Shown: positions 1 through 9,593, counted from the first letter of the stretch. The stretch is DNA of 64,000 nt from Candidatus Nanopelagicaceae bacterium (GCA_018883345.1 VEQG01000006.1:1-64000); one strand, 5' to 3'. Notes: generated by a model not told the origin, from the sequence alone. Made by a program: numbers and translations.

Positions 1-104
1 CCGCCGCTTAGAAGAGTTGCACGAACATACGCCTGTGCGCCACAACGGTCGCAGCGATCAACAGCGCGTAACGGTGTTTGTTCAAGTAGAACTTGATCTG
101 TCAT
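1..104 (-). CDS. DUF7455-type small zinc-ribbon protein, 5' part only
   Basis: The gene runs off the left edge; 34 codons are visible. The peptide carries AVDRCDRCGAQAYVRA, a CxxC knuckle typical of a short actinobacterial zinc-ribbon family (DUF7455) of unknown function. The ATG is preceded by GGAGAGG at a normal distance, so the start is well supported. It is divergent from parE across about 200 bases. The family assignment is from memory of the N-terminal motif; the second CxxC half lies outside the window. Confidence 0.75.
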   Translation of the reverse strand, partial: MTDQVLLEQTPLRAVDRCDRCGAQAYVRATLLSG

Positions 105-279
105 GGTCTTTCCTCTCCTCGAAATTCCGACTTGCTAGTTATGGGAACTATGAAAGCATAATTTTTATTCCCATGTACGCCAATTAGCGAAAATTAATCG
201 GAAAGTTATGGGTTAAATCACGATATGCAGTGAATTCTCAGTATTTGAACTGCTGCTCGGCGCGCTTACGCTCACTTTT

Positions 280-300
280 GCAAATAGTTCGCTATTTTGC
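280..300 (+). other. hairpin with TTCG loop just before parE
   Basis: GCAAATAG and CTATTTTGC form an 8-bp stem (one bulged T) closed on a TTCG tetraloop. It ends 6 bases before the parE GTG, where no ribosome-binding site is visible. The rest of the 105-306 gap shows no other clear signal except TATTTT at 293-298, inside this stem, which could be a -10 element instead. Confidence 0.4.
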
Positions 301-306
301 GCCTTC

Positions 307-2379
307 GTGGCTGAAAATCAAGAATCCGTAGAGACCTCCTATACCGCTAAAGATTTGGCGGTTCTCGAGGGTCTCGAAGCCGTCCGTAAACGTCCAGGAA
401 TGTATATCGGTTCGACCGATTCGCGCGGGCTCATGCACTGCCTCTGGGAAATTATCGATAACGCAGTTGATGAAGCGTTAGGTGGACATTGCAAAACAAT
501 TGAAATCAATTTAGCAGCAGATGGTTCTATTGAAGTTCATGATGATGGCCGCGGTATTCCAGTAGATAAAGAACCGAAGACTGGTTTAACTGGTGTTGAA
601 GTTGTTATGACCAAACTTCATGCAGGTGGAAAATTTGGCTCTGGTTCTTACGCCGCATCAGGTGGTCTGCATGGCGTTGGTGCATCAGTTGTAAACGCGC
701 TCTCATCTCGTTTAGATGTTGAAGTAGATCGTGGTGGAAAAATTCATTGGATGTCTTTCCAAAGAGGCGTTGCAGGTGTTTTTGACGGTGATGGACCAAA
801 AGCGCCATTCACTGCACAATCAGGCTTACGAGTAATTGGAAAAATTTCCTCAAAAATAACTGGCACTCGCGTTAAGTATTGGCCAGATCGTCAAATCTTC
901 ATGAAAGATGCGGAATTAGATATGGAAGATATCTATGCCCGCGCTCGTCAGACTTCTTATTTAGTTCCTGGACTGACCCTTGTCGTAAATGATAAACGCA
1001 CCAAAGCAGGTAAATCTGAGACTTTCTTCCATAAAGGCGGCATCTCTGAATATTGCAACTTCCTGCAACCAGATGATCCAGTCGGAGATGTAATTCGCCT
1101 TGGTGGCTCTGGCAATTATGAAGAGACGGTGCCGGTTCTTGATGATCAAGGACATATGGTTTCTACTGACGTGCAACGTGAAATGGGCGTTGATATTGCA
1201 CTCAAGTGGGGCAATGGTTACGAAACCACAATGCGCTCATTCGTTAATATCATCGCCACCCCAAAGGGCGGCACGCACGTACAAGGTTTTGAGCGTTCAA
1301 TCACCAAAGTAATCAACGAAGCAGCGCGTAGCGCAGGTATCTTGAAGAAGAACGAAGCAGATGTAATTAAAGATGACGTTCTAGAAGGTTTAACTACAGT
1401 TATTACCGTTCGAATGACCGAGCCACAATTTGAAGGCCAAACCAAGGAAGTGCTCGGCACAAATGCGGCTATCAAAATAGTGGGCAATGTGGTGGCAGAT
1501 AGCTTTAAAGCATTCTTTAACACCACCAAGCGTATCGATAAAGCAAACGGCAAATTAGTACTTGAAAAAATTGTGGCAGCATCGCGCACACGCATTGCAA
1601 CTAGAAGTCACAAGGAATTGCAACGTCGTAAGAATGCCTTGGAATCATCTTCGCTTCCAACTAAATTGGCTGATTGCCGTTCAGAGGATGTTAATCGCAC
1701 CGAATTATTTATCGTAGAAGGTGACTCAGCACTTGGCACTACTAAGGCAGCCCGTAATTCTGAATATCAAGCAATCTTGCCGCTACGTGGAAAAATTCTA
1801 AATGTGCAGAAGGCATCACTTGCTCAAATGTTGGATGACAAAGAATGTGCATCAATCATTCAAGTAATTGGCGCAGGTTCTGGAAAATCTTTTGAGCTAG
1901 ATGAAGCGCGATATGGGCGCATCATTATGATGTCAGATGCAGACGTCGACGGTTCGCACATTCGTTGCTTGCTGTTAACACTGCTATATCGCTACATGCG
2001 ACCATTGATTGATTCTGGTCGCGTATTTGCAGCTATGCCACCACTTCATCGCATCGAAGTTATAGGTGGGGGCGGGAAAAAAGGTGAAGTTCTATATACC
2101 TATAGCGATGATGAAATGAAGAAGGTAACTGCAGATTTAACCAAGCAGGGCAAGCGATGGAAGGAACCAATCCAGCGCTACAAAGGTTTAGGTGAAATGG
2201 ATGCAGATCAGCTTCGTGAGACCACGATGGATCCAGATCATCGCACTTTACGTCGCGTTACCGTTAAGGATGCCCAGGCGGCAGAGCAGATGTTTGAGCT
2301 ATTAATGGGCAACGAAGTCGGACCACGCAAAGACTTTATTTCGACTGCGGATATTGACCGCGATCGAATTGATGCTTAA
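307..2379 (+). CDS. parE: DNA topoisomerase IV subunit B (GyrB/ParE family)
   Basis: ATPase subunit of a type IIA topoisomerase (690 aa) that works with the ParC-like subunit encoded convergently next door to decatenate or relax DNA. The GHKL ATPase motifs are visible: EIIDNAVDEA near residue 48, DDGRGIP near 79 and GGLHGVG near 119. The TOPRIM domain follows with EGDSA near 471 and DADVDGSHI near 544, and the usual C-terminal GLGEMDADQL segment is present. The start is a GTG without a ribosome-binding site. The tail-to-tail parE/parC arrangement, away from dnaA/gyrB, favours ParE over GyrB; the two cannot be separated securely by sequence alone. Confidence 0.88.
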   Translation: MAENQESVETSYTAKDLAVLEGLEAVRKRPGMYIGSTDSRGLMHCLWEIIDNAVDEALGGHCKTIEINLAADGSIEVHDDGRGIPVDKEPKTGLTGVEVVMTKLHAGGKFGSGSYAASGGLHGVGASVVNALSSRLDVEVDRGGKIHWMSFQRGVAGVFDGDGPKAPFTAQSGLRVIGKISSKITGTRVKYWPDRQIFMKDAELDMEDIYARARQTSYLVPGLTLVVNDKRTKAGKSETFFHKGGISEYCNFLQPDDPVGDVIRLGGSGNYEETVPVLDDQGHMVSTDVQREMGVDIALKWGNGYETTMRSFVNIIATPKGGTHVQGFERSITKVINEAARSAGILKKNEADVIKDDVLEGLTTVITVRMTEPQFEGQTKEVLGTNAAIKIVGNVVADSFKAFFNTTKRIDKANGKLVLEKIVAASRTRIATRSHKELQRRKNALESSSLPTKLADCRSEDVNRTELFIVEGDSALGTTKAARNSEYQAILPLRGKILNVQKASLAQMLDDKECASIIQVIGAGSGKSFELDEARYGRIIMMSDADVDGSHIRCLLLTLLYRYMRPLIDSGRVFAAMPPLHRIEVIGGGGKKGEVLYTYSDDEMKKVTADLTKQGKRWKEPIQRYKGLGEMDADQLRETTMDPDHRTLRRVTVKDAQAAEQMFELLMGNEVGPRKDFISTADIDRDRIDA

Positions 2380-2409
2380 CTAGTTTAATTAAGTTTATTT
2401 AAGCAATTC

Positions 2410-3924
2410 TTACGCAATCTTTGATCTACGTGCAGTTCCAAAGTTCTTGCCAACTTCTGAGACTTCTTCAGAGACTTTGGCTTTGATGGAATCTTCACTC
2501 TTAAGCAAAGCAGTCAATTCTGCAATTGTCTTCTTGAGCTCTTTCTGTTCGGTATCTAGCTCAAGTTTGCTCATCTTGGTTAGGCGACGAAGCGGCATAT
2601 CCAAGATGTAAACCGCTTGCTCTTCCTTTAATTTGAAATTCTTAATTAGCGCATCTTTAGCTGCCGATGCATCTTCAGAACCACGAATAATTTTGATTAC
2701 CTTATCAATATCGATAATTGCTTTAAGTAAGCCATCTACTAGCAGTAGGCGAGCTTCCGCTTTAGCTTTGCGAAATTCGGAGCGTCGTTTAACGACTTCA
2801 ATGCGATGGTCAATGAAAACCTGCAGAAGTTGCTTGAGGCCAAGTTGTTGTGGCTTACCACCAACGAGCGCTACTGCATTTATTGAGAATTGTTGCTCCA
2901 TTGGTGTTAATTTGTAGAGCTTCTCAAGGATTTCATCAGGTTCGTAACCGTTCTTGAGTTCGATTACGACGTTAGTGCCGGTTTTGCCATCTGAAAGATC
3001 GACAATATCGCTGATGCCTTGCACTTTTTTATTCTTAACAACTTCAGCAATCTTTTCTACGATCTTTTCAGGACCAACGTTAAATGGAAGCTCTTTAACA
3101 ATGATTCCCTGTTTGCGAGAAGTCACTTTGCCAACTTCTACGGTAGCGCGAATTTTGAAAGCGCCCTTGCCTGATTCATAGGCATCAGTAACGCCTTCCA
3201 TATCAACTAGTTGGCCACCGGTTGGAAAGTCAGGGCCCGGAATAAATTTCATCAACTGCTTGGTGGTAGCTTTTGGATTTTCAATTAAATACTTAGTTGC
3301 AGCGACCACTTCAGTTAAATTATGTGGAGCCATATTGGTAGCCATACCAACTGCAATGCCAGTTGCGCCATTGACTAGTAAATTTGGGAAGGCGGCAGGC
3401 AGTACCAGTGGCTCTGCTAATTGGCCATCATAGTTAGGGCCAAAATCAACGGTGTTCTCATCTGCCTCAGCCACCATCGCCATTGCTGGAGTAGCAAGAC
3501 GAGCTTCTGTGTAACGCATAGCAGCAGGACCGGCATCTAAAGATCCAAAATTTCCGTGGCCATCAATCAAAGGCAAACGCATCGAGAAGTTCTGCGCCAT
3601 GCGAACAAGTGCGTCGTAAATGGCGACATCGCCATGCGGGTGCAATTTACCCATCACTTCACCGACTACACGCGCACTCTTTACATGACCACGTTCTGGG
3701 CGAAGACCCATTTCTGACATCTGATGAAGAATTCTTCGGTGTACCGGTTTTAAACCATCTCTTGCATCTGGAAGTGCACGAGAATAAATAACTGAATATG
3801 CATATTCCAAAAATGATTCGGACATCTCTGATGAAACATCGATATCAACGATTTTGCCTGGGTGTTCTCCCGGCTTAGGACCTGTTGCTTTGCCCTTGGT
3901 TGTCTTAGTTGTTTTGGCAGCCAT
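2410..3924 (-). CDS. parC: DNA topoisomerase IV subunit A, lacking the C-terminal domain
   Basis: Breakage-reunion subunit of a type IIA topoisomerase. The ATG at 3924 (MAAKTTKTT) is preferred over an upstream in-frame start because the extra 22 residues would run into psuK. The 504 residues hold the winged-helix/tower core, with the catalytic Tyr138 in AAMRYTEAR and [13 protein letters not shown] at 95-108. The coiled coil ends near residue 490, and then a TAA follows. The usual C-terminal beta-pinwheel of about 300 residues is absent, and only 30 bases separate the stop from parE, so it is not hidden by a frameshift. Val100 stands where quinolone-sensitive enzymes have Ser. The N-terminal tail is Lys/Thr-rich. 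It lies 26 bases after psuK and may be co-transcribed with it. Confidence 0.88.
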   Translation of the reverse strand: MAAKTTKTTKGKATGPKPGEHPGKIVDIDVSSEMSESFLEYAYSVIYSRALPDARDGLKPVHRRILHQMSEMGLRPERGHVKSARVVGEVMGKLHPHGDVAIYDALVRMAQNFSMRLPLIDGHGNFGSLDAGPAAMRYTEARLATPAMAMVAEADENTVDFGPNYDGQLAEPLVLPAAFPNLLVNGATGIAVGMATNMAPHNLTEVVAATKYLIENPKATTKQLMKFIPGPDFPTGGQLVDMEGVTDAYESGKGAFKIRATVEVGKVTSRKQGIIVKELPFNVGPEKIVEKIAEVVKNKKVQGISDIVDLSDGKTGTNVVIELKNGYEPDEILEKLYKLTPMEQQFSINAVALVGGKPQQLGLKQLLQVFIDHRIEVVKRRSEFRKAKAEARLLLVDGLLKAIIDIDKVIKIIRGSEDASAAKDALIKNFKLKEEQAVYILDMPLRRLTKMSKLELDTEQKELKKTIAELTALLKSEDSIKAKVSEEVSEVGKNFGTARRSKIA

Positions 3925-3950
3925 AGGGCGAAATTCTGCCAAAATAATAA

Positions 3951-4832
3951 TTAATTTAAGGGAGGGCGCGCGCCAACCGTCGCAACACATTTTGCAGCTA
4001 GCGCTGCACCAGCATTAAGAGCTTGCTCTAAATCGTTGCTCTCAAGCCATTTTGGAATAAAACCAGCTGCAAAAGAATCACCAGCACCAGTGGTATCAAC
4101 CACATTTGTTGTAACTGCAGGAACTTTTGCGAAGGTATCTTTGTAAACAGCGGTAGCCCCTCTGGAACCTAATTTAATGACAACTAAAGGAGTTCGCTTT
4201 AGCAAGTTCTCTTCGGCACGCTCTAAATCATCAGAATCGCCCAAGTAGCGAGCTTCTTCATTATTTAACAAAATACCATCCATCATGCCAACCCATTCAA
4301 GCACTTCTGATTTAGGGACAGCTTTCATCGCACCGGTTGTGGTTGGATCTAGAAAAACCGGAGTATTTGATTGGCGAATCTTATTTATCATCTTTAAAAC
4401 ATTTTCACGTGATCTAAAATCTAACAGCGCATAACCGGAGACAAAAACTCCATCAAAATCATCAAGCGAAGGTAAATCACTGCTCTCGAGGTCAGCATTT
4501 GCACCATTATCTGGGAACATGGTGCGTTCTCCGTTTGAATCAACCAAAATCACAACTACACCCGATGGTCTTCCAGAGCGCATTAATCCTTGATGCTGCA
4601 CTCCGTATTTATCTAAATCGCTTACTAAGGCAAAACCAACTGGATCGTTGCCAACTCTTGCAACTATATGAGCTTGATTATTTGTTCGTGTAATCCAACA
4701 AGCCACATTTGCAGCCTGTCCTCCTGGGTGGGTAGAAATTCGGCTGGCGGTATCGTTTCCGTAATTAATTTGCTCCTTAAGTTGAGCAATTACATCCAGA
4801 GCAACATCACCGATGCAGAGAATTTTTTTCAT
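3951..4832 (-). CDS. psuK: PfkB-family sugar kinase, probable pseudouridine kinase
   Basis: PfkB-fold kinase of 293 aa, predicted to phosphorylate pseudouridine to pseudouridine 5'-phosphate, the substrate of the glycosidase encoded just upstream. The first PfkB signature region is visible ([12 protein letters not shown] near residue 36), as is the second one with the catalytic Asp, [13 protein letters not shown], near residue 245. The start is the ATG of MKKILCIGD, 2 bases after the psuG stop. Sequence alone would also fit a ribokinase or other nucleoside kinase; the pairing with psuG decides the substrate (inference). Confidence 0.8.
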   Translation of the reverse strand: MKKILCIGDVALDVIAQLKEQINYGNDTASRISTHPGGQAANVACWITRTNNQAHIVARVGNDPVGFALVSDLDKYGVQHQGLMRSGRPSGVVVILVDSNGERTMFPDNGANADLESSDLPSLDDFDGVFVSGYALLDFRSRENVLKMINKIRQSNTPVFLDPTTTGAMKAVPKSEVLEWVGMMDGILLNNEEARYLGDSDDLERAEENLLKRTPLVVIKLGSRGATAVYKDTFAKVPAVTTNVVDTTGAGDSFAAGFIPKWLESNDLEQALNAGAALAAKCVATVGARPPLN

Positions 4833-4836
4833 GTTA

Positions 4837-5724
4837 TTACCAAGCTGCTGCAATCTGTGCCGCTAATGCGCTGTTACTCTTGATGATTTCGATATTAACG
4901 CGAAGTGATTCACCTTTTGACTCAGTATGGAAATATTCGAGTAAGAACGGAGTGGTCTCTTTGCCATGAATATCATTTGCCACTGCCGCTTTAAGTCCAT
5001 TTTCAAGTAATCGGTCGTGCAGCGCTTTATCCATTTGATTGACTACCGGATTTGCAACAATCAAAGAGTTTTGTTGAGTTCCCATTTCATAACGAGATTT
5101 CATTATGGCAGCAATCTCTGCTGGGGTATCGACTTGATATTCGAGTTCGAAGCCAGAATCGGTTAGATAAAAGCCAGGGAAGTGTTTGGTTTTGTAACCA
5201 ACCACACCAATTGCATAAGTCTCTAATCTTTCGAGAGTCGCAGCCACATCTAAAATAGATTTCACACCAGCACAAACTATGGTCATATCAAGTTGTGCCA
5301 GCGCGGTTAGGTCTGCGGACTCATCGAATGATTCATTCGCACCACGATGAACTCCGCCTAAACCGCCGGTTGCAAAAACTTTAATTCCGGCCTTTGCAGC
5401 CAAATGAGAAGTAGCCGCAACGGTGGTGGCTGCAGATAATTTTTTAGCTTGTGCAATCGCCAAATCTCTTGTGGATGCTTTGATGACATCATCACGATTA
5501 GCAATTGCTTCTAATTGATCATCAGTTAGACCAATGTGAGGAGTGCCATCCAACAAAGCGATAGTTGCGGGTGTTGCGCCATTTGCTCTGACAATCTCCT
5601 CAACTTCACGCGCCACCTCTAGGTTGGTAGGACGTGGTAAGCCATGGCTAATGATTGTGGATTCCAGCGCGACTATCGGCTTTTTATTATTGAGAGCTTT
5701 TTTCACTTCGGGAGCGAACTTCAT
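4837..5724 (-). CDS. psuG: pseudouridine-5'-phosphate glycosidase
   Basis: Splits pseudouridine 5'-phosphate into uracil and ribose 5-phosphate in the cytoplasm. The 295-aa protein shows the family signatures ALESTIISHGLPRP near residue 19, TIALLDGTPHIGL near 56, ATGGLGGVHRG near 117 and the C-terminal ANDIHGKETTPFLLE. Its length is typical. It is the first gene of psuG-psuK, possibly running on into parC. A TAAACT box lies 6 bases before the ATG and no ribosome-binding site is seen, so a leaderless mRNA is likely. Together with psuK this gives a complete route for recycling modified nucleoside from RNA turnover. Confidence 0.92.
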   Translation of the reverse strand: MKFAPEVKKALNNKKPIVALESTIISHGLPRPTNLEVAREVEEIVRANGATPATIALLDGTPHIGLTDDQLEAIANRDDVIKASTRDLAIAQAKKLSAATTVAATSHLAAKAGIKVFATGGLGGVHRGANESFDESADLTALAQLDMTIVCAGVKSILDVAATLERLETYAIGVVGYKTKHFPGFYLTDSGFELEYQVDTPAEIAAIMKSRYEMGTQQNSLIVANPVVNQMDKALHDRLLENGLKAAVANDIHGKETTPFLLEYFHTESKGESLRVNIEIIKSNSALAAQIAAAW

Positions 5725-5730
5725 ATTGAA

Positions 5731-5736
5731 AGTTTA
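5731..5736 (-). promoter_or_regulatory. -10 element of psuG (leaderless type)
   Basis: On the minus strand TAAACT-N6-ATG: a TANNNT hexamer whose expected transcription start falls on the A of the psuG start codon. There is no ribosome-binding site between them. Confidence 0.5.
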
Positions 5737-5763
5737 GAGCCTTTTTAGTGAAAGAATAAATCC

Positions 5764-6858
5764 ATGAAATTGAGCGAGATTGCCCCAGCAATTTTTGGTA
5801 GTTTCGGGATTTCCGCTCTTTCAAAATACGAATCACGCTTAGGAGTATCACCGACTGGTCGGGAAGTGCTCTTTCTAGTCGATGGTTTCGGCGCACATGC
5901 GATGGATGATTATGCAGATGTCATGCCAAATATTATGGCCGGGAAAAGTTTTGGTGACGTGACCACTTCATTTCCCTCTACAACTTCAACTTCACTTGCC
6001 ACACTACTTACAGGTTCGATGCCAAACGAACATGGAATGTTGGGTTACACAGTTAGAGTTCCAAATTCTGACGGTCGGGTCTTAAATGCTTTAAAGTGGG
6101 ATGAGCGAGTAGATCCTGAAATCTGGCAACCAAAAGAGACCTTCTTCGAAATCGGTGCCCGCAATGGAATCAATGTCAGCCATGTTGCAGCAAAGCGTTA
6201 TGAAGGAACTGGTTTCACTAGAGCTGTTTTTAGAGGCGCGAAATATCGAGGAGCAAATCTCTATCCTGATTTAGTTTCAGAGACCGCTTTAGCGCTAAAT
6301 CAAACCCCATCTTTTGTTTACCTATATGTAAATGACCTAGATGTAGCTGGGCATGTGGCAGGTTATGGTTCAGAAAAATGGTTAGAAGCGCTTCGAATGA
6401 TTGATAACTTAGTAGGACAACTACATAACAAACTTCCTAAAGGGACTCGAATTTGGATTACAGGTGACCATGGCATGTTAAATGTGGGAGAGAAGATTGT
6501 GATTGGTCGTGACAATTTACTTGCCACGGAAGTTTCAACAATAGCTGGCGAACCGCGTGCTCGTCACATCTATTTAGCTCGTCCTGAAATTAATGCAGAA
6601 ATTGCTGATTTATGGCGAAGCGAGATTGGAAGTATTGCTGAGATTTATACTAAAGACGAAGCCATTAATGTTGGGCTATTTGGCAAGCCAATGCCAAATA
6701 ATTTTGCCGAGCGCATTGGAGATTTAATTGCAATTGTTAAAAGCGATGCAATTTTAATTGATCCTGCACGCGAGAAATTAGAAAGTGCGATGATTGGCCA
6801 TCATGGAGGACTCACTCAAGTAGAGACAAACGTCCCTCTGCAACTATTGGTCGTCTGA
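5764..6858 (+). CDS. alkaline-phosphatase-superfamily phosphodiesterase/pyrophosphatase
   Basis: A 364-aa enzyme of the nucleotide pyrophosphatase/phosphodiesterase branch of the alkaline phosphatase superfamily. Metal and catalytic motifs are visible: VDGFG near residue 39 (metal Asp), PSTTSTSLATLLTG near 73 (nucleophile Thr), DLDVAGHVAGYG near 195, TGDHGML near 238 and GHHGGLT near the end (metal His). No signal peptide is evident, so a cytoplasmic location is likely. The substrate cannot be told from the sequence. It is divergent from psuG and its last 15 bases overlap the end of sepH tail to tail. Confidence 0.82.
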   Translation: MKLSEIAPAIFGSFGISALSKYESRLGVSPTGREVLFLVDGFGAHAMDDYADVMPNIMAGKSFGDVTTSFPSTTSTSLATLLTGSMPNEHGMLGYTVRVPNSDGRVLNALKWDERVDPEIWQPKETFFEIGARNGINVSHVAAKRYEGTGFTRAVFRGAKYRGANLYPDLVSETALALNQTPSFVYLYVNDLDVAGHVAGYGSEKWLEALRMIDNLVGQLHNKLPKGTRIWITGDHGMLNVGEKIVIGRDNLLATEVSTIAGEPRARHIYLARPEINAEIADLWRSEIGSIAEIYTKDEAINVGLFGKPMPNNFAERIGDLIAIVKSDAILIDPAREKLESAMIGHHGGLTQVETNVPLQLLVV

Positions 6859-7629
6859 TTCGTTCTTCTTGGTTCCGAACATAATTTCATCCCAAGATGG
6901 AACTGATGCTCGCTTCTTAACGCCATCTTCAGCGTCTTCGTTCTCTCTGATTACTGATAAACGAGGAGTAGGTGCAGTATTAATCTGTACCGTTGGTGTT
7001 TGATTTGAATAAACCAACCCGTGATTGATTTCAGGTTCGGAAATTCGATTGCTTGTTGTTGTGGAAGTTTCTCCCATGATCCAGGAAGCTCCCTCATCCT
7101 CAGAGATGATTAAGCGTTTGGCAACATCAAAGAACCAAACAGCATCACCACGTCCTTCACGATTTGGGTATGAAAGTCGAATTACCCAACGACCGTCGTC
7201 GCGTCGGTGGGTATTCCAATCAAGTTCATCAGATGAAACACCATTGGCAGATAAACGTTTAATAACTACTTCGTTAAAAGTTTGCGCATCGCGTGAGCCA
7301 GCATTTTTAATTACTATCTCATTTGCTAAAGATAAGATGTAAGAGCGTTCCTGAAGAATAGGTCCAGCGAAACGTTCAACTTTTTCATAAGACCACCCAG
7401 CTTCACGGGCCAAGTCTTCAATAAGTTCGCCAGAGCGCAGTCGCTTCTGTAGATCTTTAATGCTAATTGTTGGTTCAGGTGCATCGGTTGGAACTGAAGC
7501 CAACCTAGGTTGATTGATAGTTGCCTTTAAATTATCGGAGATTCGAAGAGTGAATTCATTATCTTCATGATCTGTCAGCAGAAGATGAGTGCCATCTTCA
7601 CTTCTGCCAGTCACTCGTAGTTCGCTCAT
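6844..7629 (-). CDS. sepH: septation protein SepH (DUF3071)
   Basis: Actinobacterial cell-division protein known to bind FtsZ and help Z-ring assembly. The 261-aa protein begins MSELRVTGRSEDG and has the conserved N-terminal DUF3071 module, including a helix-turn-helix-like stretch (LIEDLAREAGWSYEKVERFAGP near residue 77), then a long charged C-terminal tail that looks disordered. The ATG overlaps the stop of the upstream MFS gene as ATGA, so the two are likely translationally coupled. ftsZ and sepF are in the same window about 45 kb away. Confidence 0.88.
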   Translation of the reverse strand: MSELRVTGRSEDGTHLLLTDHEDNEFTLRISDNLKATINQPRLASVPTDAPEPTISIKDLQKRLRSGELIEDLAREAGWSYEKVERFAGPILQERSYILSLANEIVIKNAGSRDAQTFNEVVIKRLSANGVSSDELDWNTHRRDDGRWVIRLSYPNREGRGDAVWFFDVAKRLIISEDEGASWIMGETSTTTSNRISEPEINHGLVYSNQTPTVQINTAPTPRLSVIRENEDAEDGVKKRASVPSWDEIMFGTKKNESDDQ

Positions 7630-8822
7630 GAGCGGGAGCGTAGCCGAACCCATTCACGAAAGTAAGGAAGCAGCGCCAGATTTGCTAAAAATAAAGTCGC
7701 GATTGGAATGGTAAATCCAAGTTTCACTCCAAAATTATCAATTACCTGACCGGCAAGTGCGCTTCCAATTGCACCTCCAGTAGGGGTGCCTGTAGTTACC
7801 CAAGTCATAGCTTCGGTTAATTCTTCTTCAGAAACTTCCTTCTCCATTGTTGCGTATGCATGGACAAGCACTGGCGAAATTCCTAATCCATTTAAGAAAA
7901 GAATAATTGCAAGCAATGGAATTGAATTTGCGATCAAGAAACCTAAAGACATTAAGAACATAAAAAATAAGGAGTAGAGAAAAATCTTTGCGTGTGCAAT
8001 GTGAGTGCCCACGATTCCATTCAGAAGTGCAGCAAATCCACTGCCAAGCGCCCAGATTGCTAGGAGTAAACCAGAGAGTTCTGGTCGGCCAACTTTGTTT
8101 GTAAAGGCCACAACTAAGATTCCTACTGAACCAAAGTAACCACCGACAAAAAAGACCGGCAAGATAATAGCTTGTGCGCTCTTGCGCTTAAGAATATTTG
8201 GTGAACTCTTTTGACCATTATTTCTACTGATGTTTGGTTCGGTATCTTTTAACCTGGCGAGCGCAGGCTGACCAATGACCACAAATATCATTGAAGCAAC
8301 CAACCCAGAGACCGGCGAGATGTAAGTAGATAGCGCGGTGGCAAGCAATGGGCCAAAAACAAAGATGATTTCATCAACCAACGCTTCGAATGAATATGCA
8401 GTTGTCTTTAATTTCGGATCAGGCAATATTTGAATCCAGCGTCTTCTAACTAAACTGCCGGCATTTATTGTGTTGGTCTCGGCAATGATGATTGCCACAA
8501 ACCAAGTCCAGATTGGAAAACTAAATTGCACCAAAGCAATGAAAATAGTAAAAGAGATGAATCGTAGTGCGGTATTAAGGTAAAGAATTTTGCCTTGTCC
8601 ATAAGTGTCTGCAGCTCGCGCCCAATATGGCTGGGCGATTGTGATTACTAATGATGCGGTTGCCACCATTAAACCTGCTAATCCATACGAACCAGTTTCG
8701 TAAACAACGATGAAAAGTAATGCCAAACGGTCCATCGATAAATGCATTCTTGCGACAAAGCCCGCAAGTGAGAATCTAATTGCGCCGGCTATGGCAAAGA
8801 TGCTTTTATAGTTGGCGAACAT
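7626..8822 (-). CDS. MFS transporter
   Basis: A 398-aa polytopic membrane protein with about 12 hydrophobic segments and a short basic loop between segments 2 and 3 (WARAADTYGQGK), as in the major facilitator superfamily. The central cytoplasmic loop near residue 195 is rich in Asn/Lys. The substrate is not recognisable; the repertoire resembles drug/metabolite efflux proteins. The stop overlaps the sepH start (ATGA). TAGGCT lies 7 bases before the ATG and no ribosome-binding site is seen. Confidence 0.8.
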   Translation of the reverse strand: MFANYKSIFAIAGAIRFSLAGFVARMHLSMDRLALLFIVVYETGSYGLAGLMVATASLVITIAQPYWARAADTYGQGKILYLNTALRFISFTIFIALVQFSFPIWTWFVAIIIAETNTINAGSLVRRRWIQILPDPKLKTTAYSFEALVDEIIFVFGPLLATALSTYISPVSGLVASMIFVVIGQPALARLKDTEPNISRNNGQKSSPNILKRKSAQAIILPVFFVGGYFGSVGILVVAFTNKVGRPELSGLLLAIWALGSGFAALLNGIVGTHIAHAKIFLYSLFFMFLMSLGFLIANSIPLLAIILFLNGLGISPVLVHAYATMEKEVSEEELTEAMTWVTTGTPTGGAIGSALAGQVIDNFGVKLGFTIPIATLFLANLALLPYFREWVRLRSRS

Positions 8823-8829
8823 GGTTGGA

Positions 8830-8842
8830 AGCCTAGTAGCAT
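8830..8842. promoter_or_regulatory. back-to-back -10 elements for the MFS gene and suhB
   Basis: Minus strand: TAGGCT (8835-8830), 7 bases before the MFS ATG. Plus strand: TAGCAT (8837-8842), 7 bases before the suhB ATG. The divergent gap is only 27 bases and has no ribosome-binding site on either side, which fits leaderless transcripts from abutting promoters. Confidence 0.4.
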
Positions 8843-8849
8843 CAAGCGC

Positions 8850-9593
8850 ATGGATGAGCTCTTAGAGTTAGCAATTTCTATTGCAAAGCGAGCAGGTGCG
8901 TTGTTACAAGAACGCCCTTCACAACTTTCAATAGATACAAAGAGTTCAGATATAGATATCGTCACTCAAATGGATCGCGCATCCGAAAAGTTGATTGTTG
9001 AAGAGATTCTCTCGGCTCGACCTGATGATGGAATTATTGGCGAAGAAGGTGCTGACCGGCCAAGTAAATCTGGCTACACCTGGGTGATTGATCCGATAGA
9101 TGGCACTGTGAATTATTTTTACAATATGCCTGGCTGGTCTGTCAGCATCGCAGTTAAAGACCAGAGCGGGACGGTAGTCGGAGTGGTTTACGCGCCGACT
9201 ATTAATTCGCTATTTACTGCAATCCGTGGCGGTGGAGCTTTCGAAAATGGAGAGCCTTTAAAGTGCAATAATCCAATAGAGCTCAATCGTGCGTTGATTG
9301 CGACCGGATTTCACTATGTAGAGAGTATCCGCAGCCAACAAATTGCCCAGTTCAACAAATTAATTTTGAATATTAGAGATTATCGTCGAAATGGGTCTGC
9401 GGCAGTTGATATCTGCCATGTGGCCGCTGGTGTAGTTGATGGCTATTACGAGATGGGACTTAAGGAGTGGGATTTGGCAGCGGCCGAGTTAATTGCCAAG
9501 GAGGCAGGGGCGATCGTGAGTATTCATGGTGAGCTCACTATCGCCGCAGGAGCACATTTACACGGGATATTGAGCGGCCAGCTGCTGGACTAA
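8850..9593 (+). CDS. suhB: inositol-1-monophosphatase family protein
   Basis: Mg2+-dependent phosphatase of 247 aa from the IMPase/SuhB family; likely substrates are inositol monophosphates or related sugar phosphates. Metal-binding motifs are present: GEEGAD near residue 65, WVIDPIDGTVNYFYNMP near 78, and the C-terminal WDLAAAELIAKEAGA near 207. The length is slightly under the family average. It stands alone between the MFS gene and rplS. The exact substrate (inositol-, histidinol- or fructose-type) is not fixed by these motifs. Confidence 0.85.
   Translation: MDELLELAISIAKRAGALLQERPSQLSIDTKSSDIDIVTQMDRASEKLIVEEILSARPDDGIIGEEGADRPSKSGYTWVIDPIDGTVNYFYNMPGWSVSIAVKDQSGTVVGVVYAPTINSLFTAIRGGGAFENGEPLKCNNPIELNRALIATGFHYVESIRSQQIAQFNKLILNIRDYRRNGSAAVDICHVAAGVVDGYYEMGLKEWDLAAAELIAKEAGAIVSIHGELTIAAGAHLHGILSGQLLD

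Noticed and set aside
2379-2410. Terminator between parE and parC
   Set aside because: Only a weak CTTAA/TTAAG symmetry without GC-rich stem; not enough to call.
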